Source of the DNA: an uncultured Allobosea sp.
Lineage (GTDB): Bacteria > Pseudomonadota > Alphaproteobacteria > Rhizobiales > Beijerinckiaceae
Reading direction: 5' to 3'
Length of the DNA stretch: 64,000 nt
Assembly (NCBI RefSeq): GCF_945957345.1
Contig: NZ_CAMFKW010000001.1
Location: 62,001 to 126,000, forward strand
The position numbers were made by a program, and so were the translations under genes. The notes beneath the pieces are model-generated. The model was not told the DNA's origin. It worked only from the letters and a program-made list of their open reading frames with translations, and made no database searches. Shown piece by piece: positions 16,330-24,479 of this stretch (position 1 is its first letter; each line of letters begins with the position of its first letter).

Positions 16330-18054
16330 ATGCCTTTCGAGATGCCAATGCCGCCCCTTCCCGCCGAGAGTGAAATGCCCGTCTGGGCCGATGCCTATGT
16401 GGCGCGCCTGGCCGCGCTCGATGTCGCGGCGCGGCATCGCGAGATGGAGCGCTTCAGCTTCCCCCGCAATATCGGGACCCTGCTGCGCGAAGCGGCGGCC
16501 GAGACTCCGGACGGGCTCGCCTGGAACTTCTTCGAAACCGGCGAGACGATCACCTATGCCGCGCTCGATGTGGCGGTCGACCGGATGGCCGCGGCGCTCG
16601 CCTCCTTCGGCGTGACGCGCGGCATGAAGGTCGGCGTCATGCTGCCGAACTGCCCGCAGATGCCGATCGTCTGGCTGGCGCTGGCGCGGATCGGCGCCGT
16701 GATGGTGCCGGTCAACCTGCGCTATACCGGCCGCGAGCTCGCCTATGTGCTCGGCGATGCCGGCGCCGAGGCGCTGGTCATCCACGATGAATGCGGCCCG
16801 CAATATCGCGAGGCGGTGGAGGTCGCCGAGGCCGGGAAGTTCCCGCGGCCTCACCGCATCCTGCGCATGGCCGCCGAGGAGACGCAGGAGAGCCTGCTGC
16901 CGCCGGGCGCCATGACGCTCGAGGCCCTCGTCGCTTCGGTGCCAGAAGGCGCGCGGCATGACGGGCCGGAGCCCGCCCATGACGACCTCATGAACATCCA
17001 GTACACCTCGGGCACGACCGGCTTCCCCAAGGGCTGCATGCTGACGCATCGCTACTGGCTGGGTGCCGCCTTCGTGAACGGCTTCCGCGATGCCAAACGC
17101 CTCCGCCGTGTGCTCGCCTCGACGCCGTTCTTCTACATGGACCCGCAATGGCTATTGCTGCTGTGCTTCTACCAGCGCGGCACGCTCTTCGTCGCGAAGC
17201 GTCAGAGCGCCAGCCGCTTCGCCGCCTGGCTGCGCGAGCACCGCATCCATTTCTGCCTGTTCCCGGAGATCGTCTTCAAGCAGCCGGAAACGCCCGAGGA
17301 CGGCAACACCGAGCTGATGCGAGCCAACATCTACGGCCACCGCAAGGAGGTGAACGCGGCTTTGCGCAAGCGCTTCAACGCCCCGGCGATGGAGGCTTTC
17401 GGCATGACCGAGGTCGGCCCCGGCCTCTACATGCCTCTGAATGCGCTCCACATGGTCGGTTCCGGCTCCTGCGGCATCCCCGCCCCGTTCCGGCAGGCGC
17501 GCGTCGTCGACGAGGAGGGCAAGGATATCCCGCGCGGCGAGATCGGCGAACTCGTGCTGAAAGGTCCCGGCCTGATGCTCGGCTATTACAACCGCCCCGA
17601 GGCCAATCGCGACAGCTTCTTCGGCGAATGGTTCCGTACCGGCGATCTCTTCCGTCAGGATGCCGAGGGCTATTTCTATATCGTCGGCCGCCTCAAGGAT
17701 ATGGTGCGGCGGGCCGGCGAGAACATCGCGGCGCGGGAAGTCGAGACCGTCTTGCGCAACATGGACGAGATCGAAGAGGTCGCGGTTGTCCCGGTGCCGG
17801 ACGACCTGCGCGGCGAGGAGGTCAAGGCCTATGTCCTGCCGGCCGCCGGTATCAACGGCAGCGACGACCTGATCGGCCGGATCGCCAGGCATTGCGAAGC
17901 CAATCTCGCCGCCTTCAAGATCCCCCGCTACATCGCCTTCGTCGACGACATCCCGCGCACCGCCTCGCAGAAAGTCGCGAAGACGGCCTTGACGGCCGGG
18001 GTCGCCGATCTGCGTCTCGGCGCCTTCGACAGGGTGGAAGGAATCTGGCGATGA
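16330..18054 (+). CDS. AMP-dependent acyl-CoA synthetase/ligase (carnitine-CoA ligase-like)
   Basis: A 574-residue adenylate-forming ligase that activates a carboxylic acid to its CoA thioester via an acyl-AMP. The P-loop motif YTSGTTGFPKG lies at residues 225-235, 'AFGMTEVGPGLYMP' gives the second adenylate motif, and 'GYYNRPE...WFRTGDLF' the third. The C-terminal lid domain ends 'PRTASQKVAKTAL'; the catalytic lysine (about K548) is kept, although the usual preceding Gly is Gln. It resembles the CaiC / short-chain acid ligase branch. It is the first gene of an operon with amidase and amidohydrolase-like genes, with stops and starts overlapping, suggesting that an imported amide is hydrolysed and the acid activated. 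The substrate is unknown. Confidence 0.9.
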   Translation: MPFEMPMPPLPAESEMPVWADAYVARLAALDVAARHREMERFSFPRNIGTLLREAAAETPDGLAWNFFETGETITYAALDVAVDRMAAALASFGVTRGMKVGVMLPNCPQMPIVWLALARIGAVMVPVNLRYTGRELAYVLGDAGAEALVIHDECGPQYREAVEVAEAGKFPRPHRILRMAAEETQESLLPPGAMTLEALVASVPEGARHDGPEPAHDDLMNIQYTSGTTGFPKGCMLTHRYWLGAAFVNGFRDAKRLRRVLASTPFFYMDPQWLLLLCFYQRGTLFVAKRQSASRFAAWLREHRIHFCLFPEIVFKQPETPEDGNTELMRANIYGHRKEVNAALRKRFNAPAMEAFGMTEVGPGLYMPLNALHMVGSGSCGIPAPFRQARVVDEEGKDIPRGEIGELVLKGPGLMLGYYNRPEANRDSFFGEWFRTGDLFRQDAEGYFYIVGRLKDMVRRAGENIAAREVETVLRNMDEIEEVAVVPVPDDLRGEEVKAYVLPAAGINGSDDLIGRIARHCEANLAAFKIPRYIAFVDDIPRTASQKVAKTALTAGVADLRLGAFDRVEGIWR

Positions 18055-19499
18055 GCATGCCCCTCTGGAGCCGCAGCGCGGCCAAACTCCTGCCCGAGCT
18101 GCGCTCCGGCGCGCTCAAGGCCGAGACGCTGATGAGCTCCGTGCTCGGCCAGATCGAGGCCCGCAACGCGCCCGTCAACGCCTTCTCCCATGTCGCGACA
18201 GACAGCGCGCTCGACGCCGCCCGTGAGGCCGACCGTAAGCTCGCGGCCGGCGCTGAGCCTGGCCCGCTCCACGGCTTGCCCTTCAGCGTCAAGGACTTGG
18301 TCGCCGTCGCCGGCATGCCGCTCGAATACGCCTCGCACGCCTTCGCCGGGCAGGTCGCCGACAAGGATGCCGAAGCGGTCGCCCGCCTTCGCCGGGCCGG
18401 CGCGATCCCTTTCGCGAAATCGACCACCCCGGAATTCGGCCACAAGGTGCTGACCGATTCCCCGCGCCAGGGCATCAGCCGCAATCCCTGGAACACCGAC
18501 TATAGCTGCGGCGGCTCCAGCGGCGGCGCGGCCATCGCAGCGGCGATGGGCTTCGGCCCACTCCATCTCACCTCGGACGGCGCCGGCTCCGGCCGCATCC
18601 CGGCCTCCTGCTGCGGCGTCGTCGGCCTGAAGCCGAGTTGGGGTGCTGTGCCGCACGAGACCACGACGGACTTGTTCGGCTCGCTGACCTGCCTTGGCCA
18701 GATGGGCCGCACGGTCGCGGATGTCGCGCTGATGTTCAACGCGATGAAGGGTCCCGACCGGCACGACCCGCTCTCCTTCGGCGGCTCGGCCGAGCCCGTC
18801 CGACTTCCCGAGAATCCCGTCGCCACCCTCAAGGGCCTGCGCTTCCGCTACGCTCCCCGGACACTCAATCGCTGGGTCGCCTCGGCGGTGGAGGCTGCGG
18901 TCGGCGAGACGGTCGAACGCTTGCTGACAGCCGGCGCCGAGCAAGTGGCGATGCTGGATGACATCATCTTCGACACACCCTCGGCCCTCGTGCTGATGCG
19001 CGCCTACCAGCATGCCCGCTTCGGCACACTGCTGGAGGAGCACGGCGAACGCATGGACCGCACCGCCCGCCTCGGCCTCACCCTGCAGCCGGAAGCGCAG
19101 ACCTATACGCGCCTCGCCCATGCCCAGCGCGCCCGCTCCGAGATCTACCGGCAGGTGGAACGCCTCTTCGACGGCGCGGATGTCTTCATCACGCCGACCG
19201 TCGCGACACCGGCCCTGCCGATCGGCCAGCAATCGGACGGCCCGCTCGTCGTCGACGGCATCGACCACGGCGCGCTGCGCGACGCCTGGTATCCCTACAC
19301 CATCCCCTACAATGCCAGCGGCCACCCGGCCCTCTCCGTGCCCTGTGGCATCAGCCCGGACGGCCTGCCGATCGGCCTCCAGATCGTCGGCCGCTGGCAT
19401 TCCGAGACCCAGCTTCTGGCCGTCGCTGCAGCGATCGAAGCGCTGAAGCCATGGGCCGCGAATTGGCCCGCCCTCTCCGGCAAGGAGCAGCATTCGTGA
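18051..19499 (+). CDS. Amidase (amidase signature family)
   Basis: A 482-residue amidase-signature enzyme with the Ser-cisSer-Lys triad region: K81 in 'FSVKDL', the GGSSGGAAIAAA signature at 154-164, and the nucleophile at about S180 in 'TSDGAGSGRIPASCCG'. Members hydrolyse aliphatic or aryl amides, malonamate, carbamoyl compounds or Glu-tRNA. The lack of GatB/GatC neighbours argues against tRNA amidation. The start ATG at 18051 overlaps the ligase stop (ATGA), and its own stop overlaps the next gene's GTG. It probably releases the acid that the upstream ligase activates. Confidence 0.92.
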   Translation: MSMPLWSRSAAKLLPELRSGALKAETLMSSVLGQIEARNAPVNAFSHVATDSALDAAREADRKLAAGAEPGPLHGLPFSVKDLVAVAGMPLEYASHAFAGQVADKDAEAVARLRRAGAIPFAKSTTPEFGHKVLTDSPRQGISRNPWNTDYSCGGSSGGAAIAAAMGFGPLHLTSDGAGSGRIPASCCGVVGLKPSWGAVPHETTTDLFGSLTCLGQMGRTVADVALMFNAMKGPDRHDPLSFGGSAEPVRLPENPVATLKGLRFRYAPRTLNRWVASAVEAAVGETVERLLTAGAEQVAMLDDIIFDTPSALVLMRAYQHARFGTLLEEHGERMDRTARLGLTLQPEAQTYTRLAHAQRARSEIYRQVERLFDGADVFITPTVATPALPIGQQSDGPLVVDGIDHGALRDAWYPYTIPYNASGHPALSVPCGISPDGLPIGLQIVGRWHSETQLLAVAAAIEALKPWAANWPALSGKEQHS

Positions 19500-20341
19500 T
19501 CATCGACTACGGCAGCCGTCCGCCACTCCCGGCCTTCGGCCCGAAGGGCGCCGAGCATCTCAAGCGCTATCGACAGGTCTATGCCGCCAGCGAGACTGCG
19601 GCCGAGCCGCAGCAGGACTTCGCCGGCTATCTCGCGGAATACGACAAGGCCGGCGTCAGCCATGTCTGCGTGAAGGCGCGCGACCTAGAGACAACCTATG
19701 GCTGGCGCATCAGCAACGAGGATGTCGCCGATTTCTGCCGCGAGCAGGGGCCGCGCTTCATCGGCTTCGCCGGCGTCGACCCCAACAAGGGCATGACGGC
19801 GGTGCGTGAGCTCCACCATGCCGTGCGCGTGCTCGGCTTGCGCGGTCTCAACCTGCAATGCTTCGAGCACCACCTCGCGATCAACGACCGGCGGATGTAT
19901 CCGCTCTATGCCAAATGCATCGAGCTCGACATCCCCGTGAATATCCATTGCTCGATCAATTTCGCGACCTCGACACTGATGCGCTACGGTCACCCGTCCC
20001 TGCTCGACGAGGTGATGGTCGATTTCCCGGAATTGCGGGTCTGCGCCTCGCCGCCGGGCTTCCCCTGGGTGCACGAACTGATCGGCGTCGCCTGGCGCCA
20101 CCCCAATGTCAGCATCGGCCTCGTCGCCGTCCGGCCGAAATACCTGCAGGTCGCGGGCTCCGGCTATGAGCCGCTCCTGCAATACGGCCGCACCGTGCTG
20201 AAGGACCGCATCATCTTCGGCAGTGCTTACCCGCTCGGCCCGATCGCGCGCACCATCGCCGAGATCAGGGCGCTCCCGATCGGCGAGGAAGTGGAAAGGC
20301 TCTGGCTCCACGACAACGCCAAGCGCTTCCTGCGGCTTTAA
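19496..20341 (+). CDS. Amidohydrolase-2-like protein lacking the metal ligands
   Basis: A 281-residue TIM-barrel protein of the ACMSD/amidohydrolase-2 type, recognised by 'DIPVNIHCSINF', 'DEVMVDFPELRVCASPPGFPWVHELIGVAWRHPNV' (residues 171-205) and 'KDRIIFGSAYP'. In active members these are D-x-H-x-H at the N-terminus, ASHGG-x-P-W and FGTDYP. Here the N-terminus is MIIDYGSRPPLP, the second reads ASPPG (residues 184-188) and the third GSAYP (242-246). So only H151 of the usual metal site remains. It starts at GTG 19496, overlapping the amidase stop, so it is a true operon member. It may be a non-metal lyase, a binding subunit, or inactive. Confidence 0.8.
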   Translation: MIIDYGSRPPLPAFGPKGAEHLKRYRQVYAASETAAEPQQDFAGYLAEYDKAGVSHVCVKARDLETTYGWRISNEDVADFCREQGPRFIGFAGVDPNKGMTAVRELHHAVRVLGLRGLNLQCFEHHLAINDRRMYPLYAKCIELDIPVNIHCSINFATSTLMRYGHPSLLDEVMVDFPELRVCASPPGFPWVHELIGVAWRHPNVSIGLVAVRPKYLQVAGSGYEPLLQYGRTVLKDRIIFGSAYPLGPIARTIAEIRALPIGEEVERLWLHDNAKRFLRL

Positions 20342-20555
20342 GGCTGGCGGCGCCGGAAAGCTCCCAGCCGCGAGGGCGTGATTCAGCGGGTGTACAGCGG
20401 ACGCTAACGCTGCAATATCGGCTGGAGCCCGCATGCGGCGGGGCTCGAACCGGAACCCACGACTGACCACGGACATCGCAACGGTGCCGGCGCCGCCTGC
20501 GGCCCGGGATCATCGATGCGAAGCTCGTGTTCGGCGCTCAGGAAGGACATTGACC

Positions 20556-21392
20556 ATGGCATTTGTCACGACCAAGGACGGCGTCGAGATCTTCTACAAG
20601 GACTGGGGACCGAAGGACGCCCAGCCGATCATGTTCCACCATGGCTGGCCGCTGAGCAGCGACGACTGGGACGCCCAGATGCTGTTCTTCCTGCACAAGG
20701 GCTATCGCGTCGTCGCCAGCGACCGGCGCGGCCATGGCCGCTCGGCCCAGGTCTGGGACGGCCATGACATGGACCATTACGCCGCCGACGCCTCGGCCGT
20801 GGTCGAGCATCTCGACCTCAGGAATTCCGTCCATATCGGCCATTCGACCGGCGGCGGCCAGGTCGCGCGCTATGTCGCGAAACATGGCGAGCCGCAGGGC
20901 CGTGTCGCTAAGGCGGTGCTGGTCTCGGCCGTGCCGCCGCTGATGGTGAAGACGGCCGGCAATCCCGGCGGCCTGCCGATCGAGGTCTTCGACGGCTTCC
21001 GCAAGGCCCTCGCCGACAACCGGGCGCAGTTCTTCCTGGATGTGCCGACCGGCCCGTTCTACGGTTATAACCGGCCGGGCGCGAAGGTCGACGAGGGCGT
21101 GATCCGGAACTGGTGGCGCCAGGGCATGATGGGCAGCGCCAAGGCCCATTACGACGGCATCAAGGCCTTCTCCGAGACCGACCAGACCGGCGACCTCAAG
21201 GCGATCAGCGTGCCGACGCTCGTGGCCCATGGCGACGACGACCAGATCGTGCCGATCGGCGCCTCCGCCCATGAATCGATCAAGCATCTGAAGAACGGCA
21301 CGCTCAAGGTCTATCCGGGCTATCCGCACGGCATGCTGACCACCCATGCCGAAGTGCTCAACGCCGACCTGCTCGCCTTCGTGAAAGGCTGA
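20556..21392 (+). CDS. Alpha/beta hydrolase, non-heme chloroperoxidase / arylesterase type
   Basis: A 278-residue alpha/beta hydrolase. The oxyanion region is 'HHGWPLSSDDWD', the nucleophile elbow is GHSTGG with S97, the acid is in 'HGDDDQIVPIG' and the catalytic His is about H258 in 'GYPHGM'. The pattern matches cofactor-free haloperoxidases and perhydrolases, which physiologically are mostly esterases or lactonases. The start at 20556 follows a GGAAGGA ribosome-binding site. It stands alone with 214 bp upstream, where I see nothing beyond GC-rich sequence, and 196 bp downstream before the LacI gene. Confidence 0.88.
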   Translation: MAFVTTKDGVEIFYKDWGPKDAQPIMFHHGWPLSSDDWDAQMLFFLHKGYRVVASDRRGHGRSAQVWDGHDMDHYAADASAVVEHLDLRNSVHIGHSTGGGQVARYVAKHGEPQGRVAKAVLVSAVPPLMVKTAGNPGGLPIEVFDGFRKALADNRAQFFLDVPTGPFYGYNRPGAKVDEGVIRNWWRQGMMGSAKAHYDGIKAFSETDQTGDLKAISVPTLVAHGDDDQIVPIGASAHESIKHLKNGTLKVYPGYPHGMLTTHAEVLNADLLAFVKG

Positions 21393-21544
21393 GCCCGCCT
21401 GACATCCCATCGGGGCGACCGTAACGGTTGCCCCTTCGGCGCTCCTCCCTCTGCGCCGCGCGATCCATTCGTCCCGTGAGAGCGGGGAACGGACAAACCG
21501 TCCCGAATAAATTTTCGCAAAGCGCAGCTTGTCTCGGGACGCCA

Positions 21545-21583
21545 CGCCTGTTAAACGTTTTTCTGTAAAACGTTTAACAGGCG
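21545..21583. promoter_or_regulatory. Perfect 17-bp inverted repeat operator carrying two LacI-type sites
   Basis: The left arm CGCCTGTTAAACGTTTT (21545-21561) and right arm AAAACGTTTAACAGGCG (21567-21583) are exact reverse complements around a 5-base loop TCTGT. Each arm contains an AAACGTTT core, the half-palindrome with central CG typical of LacI-family operators; the cores are 15 bp apart. The repeat ends 5 bp before the LacI-family ATG, so it overlaps the ribosome-binding region. The mRNA could also fold into a strong hairpin there. Confidence 0.85.
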
Positions 21584-21588
21584 ACTTG

Positions 21589-22677
21589 ATGGACAATGGG
21601 CGGGTCACGATCCGGGATGTCGCGGCGCGCGCCGGCGTGTCCATTGCAACCGTTTCGAACGTCTTCAGCGGCAACAAGCCGGTCAATGCCGACTTGCGCG
21701 AGCGCGTACTGAAGGCTGCCGAGGAACTCGCCTACCAGGTCGATCGAGCCGCCTCGCAACTGCGCTCGGGCCAGGCCCGCGTGGTCGGCGTCCTCGTGCC
21801 CGACCTCGACGACGTCTTCTTCACCTCGCTGGTCTCGCAGCTCGAAGTCCTCGCACAGAAGGACGGCTACGACATCCTCGTCGCCAGCTCCCGCGACGAT
21901 CTCGGGCTCGAGCAGTCGCGGCTGCGTACCCTGCTGGCCTGGCGCCCGTCCGGGCTGATCGCCGTGCCCTGCTCCGACGCCGTACCGGACGCACTGCGCA
22001 ACGAGATCGGGCGTCTGCCCATCGTTTTCGCCGACCGCGTGCCGCCCGAAGGATCGCTCGTCGACACCGTGGCGATCGACAACCGGGAGGCCGGCGAGAT
22101 CGCAGCCCGCCACCTCCTCGCCAAAGGCCATCGCGACCTCTTCGTCGCGGCTTCCAGCCTCGCGATCTCGCCGATCCGCGAGCGCGTCCGCGGCGCCTGC
22201 GAACTGATCCGCCGCACGCTCGACCGCGAGCCGACCGTGATCGAGCTCGGCTCGAATGCCGATCGCGGCGCCGCGACCTTCCTGCACTGGCTCGAACGGC
22301 ACCCGCAGCCCAGTGCCGTCATCGCGCTCACCAATGTCACGACGCTGAGCACGCTCTCGGCGCTGGCCCGGATGCGGATCGATATCCCCGATCCGGTCTC
22401 GGTCGTCGGCTTCGACGATTACCCCTGGATGAGCGCCCGCAAGACCGGGCTGACCGCGATCCGCCAGCCGATCGCCGAGATCGCGGAAGCGGCCTGGAGC
22501 CGCCTGCGCGCCCGCATGGCCGGAGACGCAGGCCCGCCGACCCATTGCGTGCTCCAGGCCAGCCTGCAGACCCGCGATTCCGTAAGCGATCTCGCCGCCG
22601 GCGCCGAGCATGGCGACAGCCACGACCCGCCGCCGGCATCGGAAAGACCTGCCGCTTCGCTCAAGGCGGTGCACTGA
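21589..22677 (+). CDS. LacI family transcriptional regulator
   Basis: A 362-residue repressor. The N-terminal HTH and hinge read 'VTIRDVAARAGVSIATVSNVF' and 'AASQLRSGQARVVGVLVPD', followed by a sugar-binding core domain ('SVVGFDDYPWM' near the end is the classic LacI signature). The C-terminal ~40 residues are an extra, Pro/Ser-rich tail. The ATG at 21589 starts just upstream of the HTH; a TTG at 21586 is adjacent. It is the first gene of an operon of carbohydrate transport and metabolism genes in the same direction, and presumably represses that operon and itself through the repeat directly upstream. Confidence 0.93.
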   Translation: MDNGRVTIRDVAARAGVSIATVSNVFSGNKPVNADLRERVLKAAEELAYQVDRAASQLRSGQARVVGVLVPDLDDVFFTSLVSQLEVLAQKDGYDILVASSRDDLGLEQSRLRTLLAWRPSGLIAVPCSDAVPDALRNEIGRLPIVFADRVPPEGSLVDTVAIDNREAGEIAARHLLAKGHRDLFVAASSLAISPIRERVRGACELIRRTLDREPTVIELGSNADRGAATFLHWLERHPQPSAVIALTNVTTLSTLSALARMRIDIPDPVSVVGFDDYPWMSARKTGLTAIRQPIAEIAEAAWSRLRARMAGDAGPPTHCVLQASLQTRDSVSDLAAGAEHGDSHDPPPASERPAASLKAVH

Positions 22678-22756
22678 CGAAGACAGCCTGCGGACGCCAC
22701 GCGTCCGAGCCACCGGGCCGACAGAGCCCGGAGCAAAGAAGTCCTGGAGGAAACGC

Positions 22757-23632
22757 GTGCAGCTTCAACGAACGGCACGGCTATTGCCGCTGCTTGCGCC
22801 GGTGCATCTGCTCATCCTGAGCGTCATCGTGCTGCCGTCGCTTTATGTCGTCTGGCTGAGCCTGAACACGTCGAGCTTCGGCCAGGCGCCGAGCTTCGTC
22901 GGCCTGCGGAACTACTGGCGCGTCCTGACCGACCCCGCCTTCCATAGCGCACTCTGGAACACCGTCGTCCTCGTCGTCGTCGCGGTGCATCTGGAACTCG
23001 CCGTCGGCCTCGGCATGGCCCTGCTCTTCGCCAGCGGCCTGCCCTTCCGGCGTTTCCTGCTCGTCGCGGTGCTCGCGCCCTATGCCGTCAGTGAAGTCAC
23101 AGCCGTGGTGATGTGGCGCTTCCTGTTCGACCCCGATGCCGGGCCGATCACGCTGGCGCTCCGGGCTCTGCACCTGCCGACGCTCGACTGGTCCTTCGAA
23201 CCCTCGCACGCGATGATCCTGATCGGCCTTTTGACGATCTGGCTGCACCTGCCCTTCACCTTCGTCATCGTCTATGCCGCCCGCCTCGCCATTCCCGCGG
23301 AGCTGTACGAAGCCTCCCGGATCGACGGCGCGACGCGCTGGCAGGCTTTCCGGAAGGTAACGCTGCCGCTGCTCGCCCCGGCAATGCTGATCGCCCTGCT
23401 CTTCCGCTACATCTTCGCCTTCCGCCTGTTCTCGGAGGCGTGGCTCCTGACCAAGGGTGGCCCTGCCCGCTCGACCGAGGTCGTGGCGATCTACCTCTAT
23501 CAGGAGGCCTTCAGCTTCAACGCCTTCGGTCCGGCTGCCGCCACCGCCTGGATCATGGTGCTGGCCTCGCTGCTGCTCGCCGGCGCCTATGTCTTCCTGC
23601 TCAAGCGCGGAGGTGTCGCCCATGCGCGCTGA
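22757..23632 (+). CDS. Carbohydrate ABC transporter permease (MalF/UgpA type)
   Basis: A 291-residue inner-membrane protein with six predicted helices. The EAA loop is 'YEASRIDGATRWQAFRKVTLPLLAP', the hallmark of CUT1 sugar-transporter permeases. The start is GTG 22757 with a perfect GGAGG 6 bp upstream; earlier ATG codons in the frame lie inside the LacI gene. The gene ends 11 bp inside the next permease. The operon has no ATPase gene, so an ATPase encoded elsewhere (MsmK/UgpC type) is probably shared. Confidence 0.92.
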   Translation: MQLQRTARLLPLLAPVHLLILSVIVLPSLYVVWLSLNTSSFGQAPSFVGLRNYWRVLTDPAFHSALWNTVVLVVVAVHLELAVGLGMALLFASGLPFRRFLLVAVLAPYAVSEVTAVVMWRFLFDPDAGPITLALRALHLPTLDWSFEPSHAMILIGLLTIWLHLPFTFVIVYAARLAIPAELYEASRIDGATRWQAFRKVTLPLLAPAMLIALLFRYIFAFRLFSEAWLLTKGGPARSTEVVAIYLYQEAFSFNAFGPAAATAWIMVLASLLLAGAYVFLLKRGGVAHAR

Positions 23633-24455
23633 GCGCCTCCTGATCGGGCTGGGCAAGGCGCTCGCCGTCGCGGCGATCCTGTTCTGGTCGCTGTTCCCGA
23701 TCCTGTTCATCGCGATGTCCTCGCTGAAGCCCGGCCAGGACATCTTCGCGGTGCCGCCGAAATGGCTGTTCACGCCGACCTTCAAACACTACGCCGAGCT
23801 CTGGCGTTCCTGGGGCGTGTTCTTCGAGGGGCTGCTCAACAGCCTGCTGATCACGGTGGGGGCAACGCTGCTCGCCATCGTCGCCAGTGCCTGCGCCGGC
23901 TATGTCTATTCGCGTAATTCCGGCCGCTGGCTCGGCGCGAGCCTGCTCGGGCTCATCGTCGTCCGCCTGATCCCGCCGATCGTGGTGACGCTGCCGCTCT
24001 TCCCGATCGTGAACTGGCTCGGGCTCAGCGACACCCATCTCGTCCTGATCCTGCTCTACGCGACCTTCTTCGTCTCGCTCGGCACCGTGCTGATGCGCAC
24101 CTTCATGGACCAGATTCCGCGCGAGCTGGACGAAGCAGCCGCGATGGACGGGGCAAGCCGCCTTACCATCCTGCGCAAGGTCATCGCGCCGCTGGCGATG
24201 CCGGGCATGCTCGCGGTCGCGGTCTTCGTCATCGTGTTCTCGTGGAACGAGTTCCTCTTCGCCTTCATCTTCACCGCGACCAAGGCCAAGACCGCGCCTC
24301 TCGTGATCTCCGAGATGATCGGCTCCATCGACGGCGTCGATTGGGGGATCCTCTTCGCCGCCGCGACGGTGCAGCTCGTGCCCGTCCTTCTCTTCGTCGT
24401 CTTCATGAACCGCTACCTCGTGGCCGGTCTCACCGCCGGTTCGACGAAGGGGTAG
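23622..24455 (+). CDS. Carbohydrate ABC transporter permease (MalG/UgpE type)
   Basis: A 277-residue permease with the CUT1 EAA loop 'DEAAAMDGASRLTILRKVIAPLAMPG' and a signal-anchor-like first helix. The start ATG at 23622 follows GGAGGTG and overlaps the preceding gene by 11 bp, indicating tight coupling. It pairs with the 22757 permease to form the membrane channel for the sugar or polyol bound by the product of the next gene. Confidence 0.92.
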   Translation: MRAERLLIGLGKALAVAAILFWSLFPILFIAMSSLKPGQDIFAVPPKWLFTPTFKHYAELWRSWGVFFEGLLNSLLITVGATLLAIVASACAGYVYSRNSGRWLGASLLGLIVVRLIPPIVVTLPLFPIVNWLGLSDTHLVLILLYATFFVSLGTVLMRTFMDQIPRELDEAAAMDGASRLTILRKVIAPLAMPGMLAVAVFVIVFSWNEFLFAFIFTATKAKTAPLVISEMIGSIDGVDWGILFAAATVQLVPVLLFVVFMNRYLVAGLTAGSTKG

Positions 24456-24479
24456 CCAACCACAAGAGGGAGGCAGACC

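Noticed and set aside
21491..21503. GGACAAACCGTCC upstream of the LacI gene as a further activator site of the sigma-54 regulon
   Set aside because: The half-sites do not match GACA-N3-TGTC, there is only one copy, and no GG-N10-GC element lies about 60 bp downstream.
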